A DNA stretch of 15,303 bases, from assembly GCA_900547595.1 (NCBI GenBank), contig URHE01000044.1, positions 1 through 15,303 of the forward strand. The letters run 5' to 3'. This stretch comes from an uncultured Desulfovibrio sp. Its GTDB lineage: Bacteria > Desulfobacterota > Desulfovibrionia > Desulfovibrionales > Desulfovibrionaceae. A program made the translations under genes and the position numbers. The notes beneath the pieces are model-generated. The model did not search any database and had not been told where the DNA came from. It was given only the letters and a program-made list of their open reading frames with translations. This document shows positions 12,566 to 15,303 of the stretch, piece after piece. The stretch's first letter is position 1; each line of letters opens with the position of its first letter.

Positions 12566-14666
12566 CGGCATTCGTCCCCTGCGCGCCGTTTTTGTGGCCG
12601 GAACCGGCACCGATGTGGGCAAGACAGTGGTCACCGCCGCCCTGTTGCGCGCCCTGCGGGGGCTTGGCGTGGCGGCTCAGGCCGTCAAGCCGGTCCAGAC
12701 CGGGGTTCCCGCCGGGGCAGGCGCCCGGCGCGCGGGAACCCATGGCCTGCCCCTCATGGGCGATGCCGCGGCCTGCGCCGCCGCTGTGGCCGATATGGCG
12801 ACAGGCTCCCCCCTGCCGCCGGCAGCGGTATTGCGGATATTTGCGCTGCCCGCGTCGCCGCATTTCGCGGCGGCTGCGGAAGGGGCCTGCCTCGATGCCG
12901 CGGGCCTTGCCGCAGACATCCGCGGGCACTGGGCACGGTCGTCGCCCCCGGCGGACCTGCTGCTTCTGGAAGCGGCAGGCGGCCTTCTGGCGCCGCTCAA
13001 TGCGCGCGAAGCGATGCTCGACCTCATGGCGGCGGTGGGGGCGCCGGTCATCCTGACCGTTCGCAACGAACTGGGGGCGCTCAACCATGCGTTGCTTTCC
13101 CTCGCGGCGCTGCGCCGGCAGGGACTTGCGCTGGCGGCCCTGGTGCTCGTGGAGCCGCCGCCCGAGGCCCGCGAGGCATCCGGGCGGGCCATTCTGGACG
13201 AGAACAGCCGTTATCTGCGTGAACGGTCAGGCGCGGACTGGCCGGATGCCGTCATGGTCCGTTTGCCGCATGCGGAAACGCTCGGGCCGGAAGGCTGGAG
13301 CCTGCTTGCGGAACAGCTTCTGCCGCTCGCGCATTTCCTGCGCGGGCGACTGGCGGGGGGCCTGTCCCATACGCCGGCGGAGGAGATGGAAGACCGGGAC
13401 CATGCCGCGCTCTGGCATCCCTACGCTTCGGCAACACATCTGCCACCGCTGGAAACGGCGTCCCGCAGCCATGACAACCGCATCGTCCTGGCCGATGGGC
13501 GGGAACTGGTGGACGGCATGTCCTCCTGGTGGGCGGCGGTGCATGGCTACAATCATCCGCGTCTGCTGGCGGCGTTGCGCGCCCAGAGCGACCGCATGCC
13601 GCATGTGATGTTCGGGGGGCTTACCCATGCCCCGGCCGTCACGCTGGGGGAGCGGCTGCTTGCCGCCATGCCGGAAGGGCTGGAACGGCTCTTTTTTGCG
13701 GATTCCGGCTCAGTTGCGGTGGAGGTGGCGCTCAAGATGGCGCTCCAGTGCCAGCAGGGCCGGGGAGAGCGGCGGCGCACCCGTTTTCTGGCGCCACGCG
13801 GCGGCTATCATGGGGACACTCTGGGGGCCATGTCCGTCTGTGACCCGGTCACCGGGATGCACAGCCTTTTTGCCGGGCTGCTTCCGGAACAGCTTTTCAT
13901 GGAGCGGCCCAGCTGCCGTTTTGATGCGCCGTTTGCCCCGGCCTGCCTGGAGGATGCACGCCGTGTCCTTGCCGAACGCGGTGACGAGATCGCGGCCGTG
14001 ATCCTGGAACCGGTGGTGCAGGGCGCGGGCGGCATGTGGTTTTATCATCCCGACTATTTGCGCGGGCTGGCGGAACTCTGCCGCGGGGCGGGCGCGTTGC
14101 TGATTTTTGACGAGATCGCCACGGGATTCGGCCGCACAGGCCGGTTTTTCGCCGCCGAATGGGCCGGTGTCCGTCCGGACATCCTCTGTTGCGGCAAGGC
14201 CCTCACAGGCGGCGTGCTCTCCCTGGCGGCCACGGCATGCACCGCCGCCGTGGCCGGGGATATATGCCGGGATGGCCGCGTGTTCATGCACGGCCCGACC
14301 TTCATGGGCAATCCGCTGGCATGCGCCGTGGCGGGCGCCTCGCTGGATATTCTGGAGGAAAATCGCTGGCAATCGCAGGTGGAGCGGCTTGAAAGGCTGC
14401 TTGCCCGTGGGCTTGAGCCCTGCCGTCAGTTCCCGGATGTTGCCGATGTACGCGTGCTGGGCGCCATCGGCGTGGTGGAGATGACCGCGCCGGTCAACGG
14501 CGCGGCCCTGCAACGCTTCTTTGTGGAGCGTGGTGTCTGGATACGTCCCTTTGGCAGGCTCATTTATCTTATGCCGCCCTACATCACCCCGGAAGAGGAT
14601 GTGGCGCGGCTCTGCGCCGCTGTGGCCAGCGCGGTGGAGGTGGGCGTCTGGCGTGTCCGGGGCTGA
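12552..14666 (+). CDS. bioDA: Bifunctional dethiobiotin synthetase / DAPA aminotransferase (BioD-BioA fusion)
   Basis: One uninterrupted 704-residue frame carries two enzymes. Residues 1 to about 255 are BioD (ATP-dependent ureido-ring closure of DAPA): P-loop GTGTDVGKT at 17-25, KPVQTG with K46, and EAAGG at E140. Residues from about 280 on are BioA (SAM-dependent transamination of KAPA to DAPA): LWHPYAS, DGMSSWWAAVHGYNHP (W326, W327), GGYHGDT, IFDEIATGFGRTG with D520, CGKALTGG with PLP-lysine K549, HGPTFMGNPLACA, and IRPFGRLIYLMPPY. A linker of about 25 residues (GRLAGGLSHTPAEEMED) joins them. I start it at the ATG at 12552, with GGAG nine bases upstream; a GTG at 12534 is in frame. It overlaps the end of bioB by 14 nt, so the two are co-transcribed and coupled. 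The fused product catalyses consecutive steps, BioA then BioD, and feeds BioB. Confidence 0.95.
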   Translation: MSCPDGIRPLRAVFVAGTGTDVGKTVVTAALLRALRGLGVAAQAVKPVQTGVPAGAGARRAGTHGLPLMGDAAACAAAVADMATGSPLPPAAVLRIFALPASPHFAAAAEGACLDAAGLAADIRGHWARSSPPADLLLLEAAGGLLAPLNAREAMLDLMAAVGAPVILTVRNELGALNHALLSLAALRRQGLALAALVLVEPPPEAREASGRAILDENSRYLRERSGADWPDAVMVRLPHAETLGPEGWSLLAEQLLPLAHFLRGRLAGGLSHTPAEEMEDRDHAALWHPYASATHLPPLETASRSHDNRIVLADGRELVDGMSSWWAAVHGYNHPRLLAALRAQSDRMPHVMFGGLTHAPAVTLGERLLAAMPEGLERLFFADSGSVAVEVALKMALQCQQGRGERRRTRFLAPRGGYHGDTLGAMSVCDPVTGMHSLFAGLLPEQLFMERPSCRFDAPFAPACLEDARRVLAERGDEIAAVILEPVVQGAGGMWFYHPDYLRGLAELCRGAGALLIFDEIATGFGRTGRFFAAEWAGVRPDILCCGKALTGGVLSLAATACTAAVAGDICRDGRVFMHGPTFMGNPLACAVAGASLDILEENRWQSQVERLERLLARGLEPCRQFPDVADVRVLGAIGVVEMTAPVNGAALQRFFVERGVWIRPFGRLIYLMPPYITPEEDVARLCAAVASAVEVGVWRVRG

Positions 14667-14697
14667 TGCCGGAGCGCCGGCCGCAGCGCTGCCCCGG
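14657..14697 (+). other. GC-rich hairpin at the end of bioDA
   Basis: CCGGGGC (14657-14663) pairs with GCCCCGG (14691-14697), and within it AGCGC (14673-14677) pairs with GCGCT (14686-14690). It spans the bioDA stop codon. There is no T-tract, so termination would be weak or Rho-assisted; a possible barrier between bioDA and the convergent small gene. Confidence 0.35.
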
Positions 14698-14711
14698 AAG
14701 GGCCCCGGCGG

Positions 14712-14951
14712 TCAGGTTCTTTGACCGTTGTCAGCTTCCGTTGCGTTCCGGGGCGGCGTGAGCCCCGGATTGAGCCCGCGATAAATGAGCCGCGTGGCGG
14801 CCTCATCGGCAAGCTCGGCCACATCCATGAGTTTTTCCAGCAGTTCCAGAAGATAGTGGCGGTCGTGTTCGCAGCCGTCCTGAAAATCCTTTTCCAGCTG
14901 GCCGGAGCGGATATAGGTCTCCATCGCATCCAGTTCCTGCATGCTCAGCAT
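14712..14951 (-). CDS. Small acidic helical protein of unknown function
   Basis: A 79-residue protein. I choose the ATG at 14951 because an AAGGAG site lies nine bases upstream; an earlier in-frame start (14987) lacks one. Residues 1-60 look entirely helical and acidic (MQELDAMETYIRSGQLEKDFQ, HDRHYLLELLEKLMDVAELADEAATRLIY), ending in a polar Pro-containing tail. There is no membrane segment, signal peptide or cysteine pair. Its start overlaps the end of the LpdD-like gene by 7 nt, so the two are probably co-transcribed and translationally coupled. I do not recognise the family. It converges on bioDA with a 45-nt gap. Confidence 0.75.
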   Translation of the reverse strand: MLSMQELDAMETYIRSGQLEKDFQDGCEHDRHYLLELLEKLMDVAELADEAATRLIYRGLNPGLTPPRNATEADNGQRT

Positions 14952-15303
14952 GTTTTGCTGCTCCTTGTGTTCAGGGAAGAAATGCACTGTTCCGCAAGCC
15001 CGGCGACCATGCGCTCCACGGCGGCGATCTCCGCGCGGGTGATGTCCTTGAAGTGGATGCCCGCGCTGACGCTCACCGCGCAGCCCAGGGCATCGGCGAG
15101 ACGGCGCGCCACCAGCCCCGCGAGCGCGCCTTCCCGGTGCGCGGCCCGCTCGCAGACCTGCGCGGCTTCGCCGGGCGCGGCAAGGGCCGTGGCCCCCACA
15201 TGAGATTCGCCGCCAAGCAGGAAGGCATGCAGGTCCTGCCCCTGGCGGAGCAGGCGCAGCCGCAGTTCCAGACGGCCTTCCGTGGCCTGGAAGTCCCCGC
15301 AGG
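14945..15303 (-). CDS. LpdD-like (prenylated-flavin chaperone-type) domain protein, N-terminus off the window
   Basis: The minus-strand frame is open from the right window edge to a TGA at 14945, so the gene is partial; about 119 C-terminal residues are visible. A GTG at 15199 is only an internal valine, because the frame upstream encodes coherent protein (RLELRLRLLRQGQDLHAFLLGGESH). The pattern LLGGESHVGATALA, then a conserved H with charged residues (AAHREGALAGLVARRLADALG), then VSVSAGIHFKDITRAEIAAVERMV fits my recollection of the LpdD-like domain linked to UbiD/gallate-decarboxylase systems that use prenylated FMN. Function here is inference: a small standalone protein that may help mature or deliver a flavin cofactor. 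It overlaps the downstream 79-residue gene by 7 nt. Confidence 0.6.
   Translation of the reverse strand, partial: CGDFQATEGRLELRLRLLRQGQDLHAFLLGGESHVGATALAAPGEAAQVCERAAHREGALAGLVARRLADALGCAVSVSAGIHFKDITRAEIAAVERMVAGLAEQCISSLNTRSSKTC
14961..14966 (-). promoter_or_regulatory. Ribosome-binding site of the small helical protein
   Basis: AAGGAG on the minus strand, nine bases before the ATG at 14951 and inside the end of the upstream gene. It decides the start against the longer in-frame alternative at 14987 and the internal ATG at 14942. Confidence 0.7.

Noticed and set aside
14709..14727. A CGGTCA/TGACCG hairpin at the end of the small helical-protein gene
   Set aside because: The 6-bp stem lacks a U-tract and lies within the coding end; too weak to call a terminator.
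14945..15199. A complete 84-codon gene starting at GTG 15199
   Set aside because: The frame stays open to the window edge and the upstream codons continue the same conserved domain, so it is the C-terminal part of a longer gene.

Overview
The window is GC-rich and gene-dense on both strands. It looks like chromosomal DNA of a sulfate-reducing Desulfovibrionaceae bacterium (Desulfovibrio, Bilophila or a close relative). This is an inference from three things: a MucR/Ros-type zinc-finger regulator with the C-terminal tail I associate with Desulfovibrio, a lipoprotein that resembles a Desulfovibrio-restricted family, and a CgeB-type glycosyltransferase beside a GT9 heptosyltransferase. I see no transposase, integrase, CRISPR array, tRNA or rRNA.

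Left part (1-4757). A minus-strand lipoprotein with a coiled coil and a long Ala/Pro-rich region (1-843) runs off the left edge. It is divergent from a plus-strand protein with eight membrane segments and no recognised function (1015-1959). That gene converges on a minus-strand glycosyltransferase pair: a GT9 heptosyltransferase-like enzyme (3250-4530), then a CgeB-like glycosyltransferase (1988-3253) joined to it by an ATGA overlap. These probably build a surface or flagellar glycan.

Middle (4758-9939). dnaE, the replicative DNA polymerase III alpha subunit (4758-8261), lies upstream of the glycosyltransferases on the same strand. Its PHP domain keeps all nine metal ligands. Upstream of it is a ClC-family chloride channel/transporter (8431-9735) that keeps the gating glutamate but has isoleucine at the internal proton-glutamate position. 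A divergent intergenic region follows with one good sigma70-like promoter per side. The plus-strand promoter is followed at once by a perfect 10-bp-arm inverted repeat.

Right part (9940-15303). A plus-strand lipoprotein (9940-10701) is followed by a 421-nt gap with two terminator-like hairpins and a promoter. Then comes a MucR/Ros-type regulator (11123-11521) closed by a strong terminator. The biotin block is bioB (11621-12565), overlapping by 14 nt a single-ORF BioD-BioA fusion (12552-14666). Together these give dethiobiotin synthetase, DAPA aminotransferase and biotin synthase, the last three steps of biotin synthesis. The BioB lacks one canonical [2Fe-2S] cysteine and has a new cysteine beside the conserved cluster arginine. 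At the right edge two overlapping minus-strand genes converge on bioDA: a partial LpdD-like (prenylated-flavin chaperone-type) protein and a 79-residue protein of unknown function.

Most of the window is ordinary housekeeping DNA. The best leads are the BioB ligand set, the BioD-BioA fusion, the ClC with an altered proton path, and several inverted repeats placed at predicted transcription starts.
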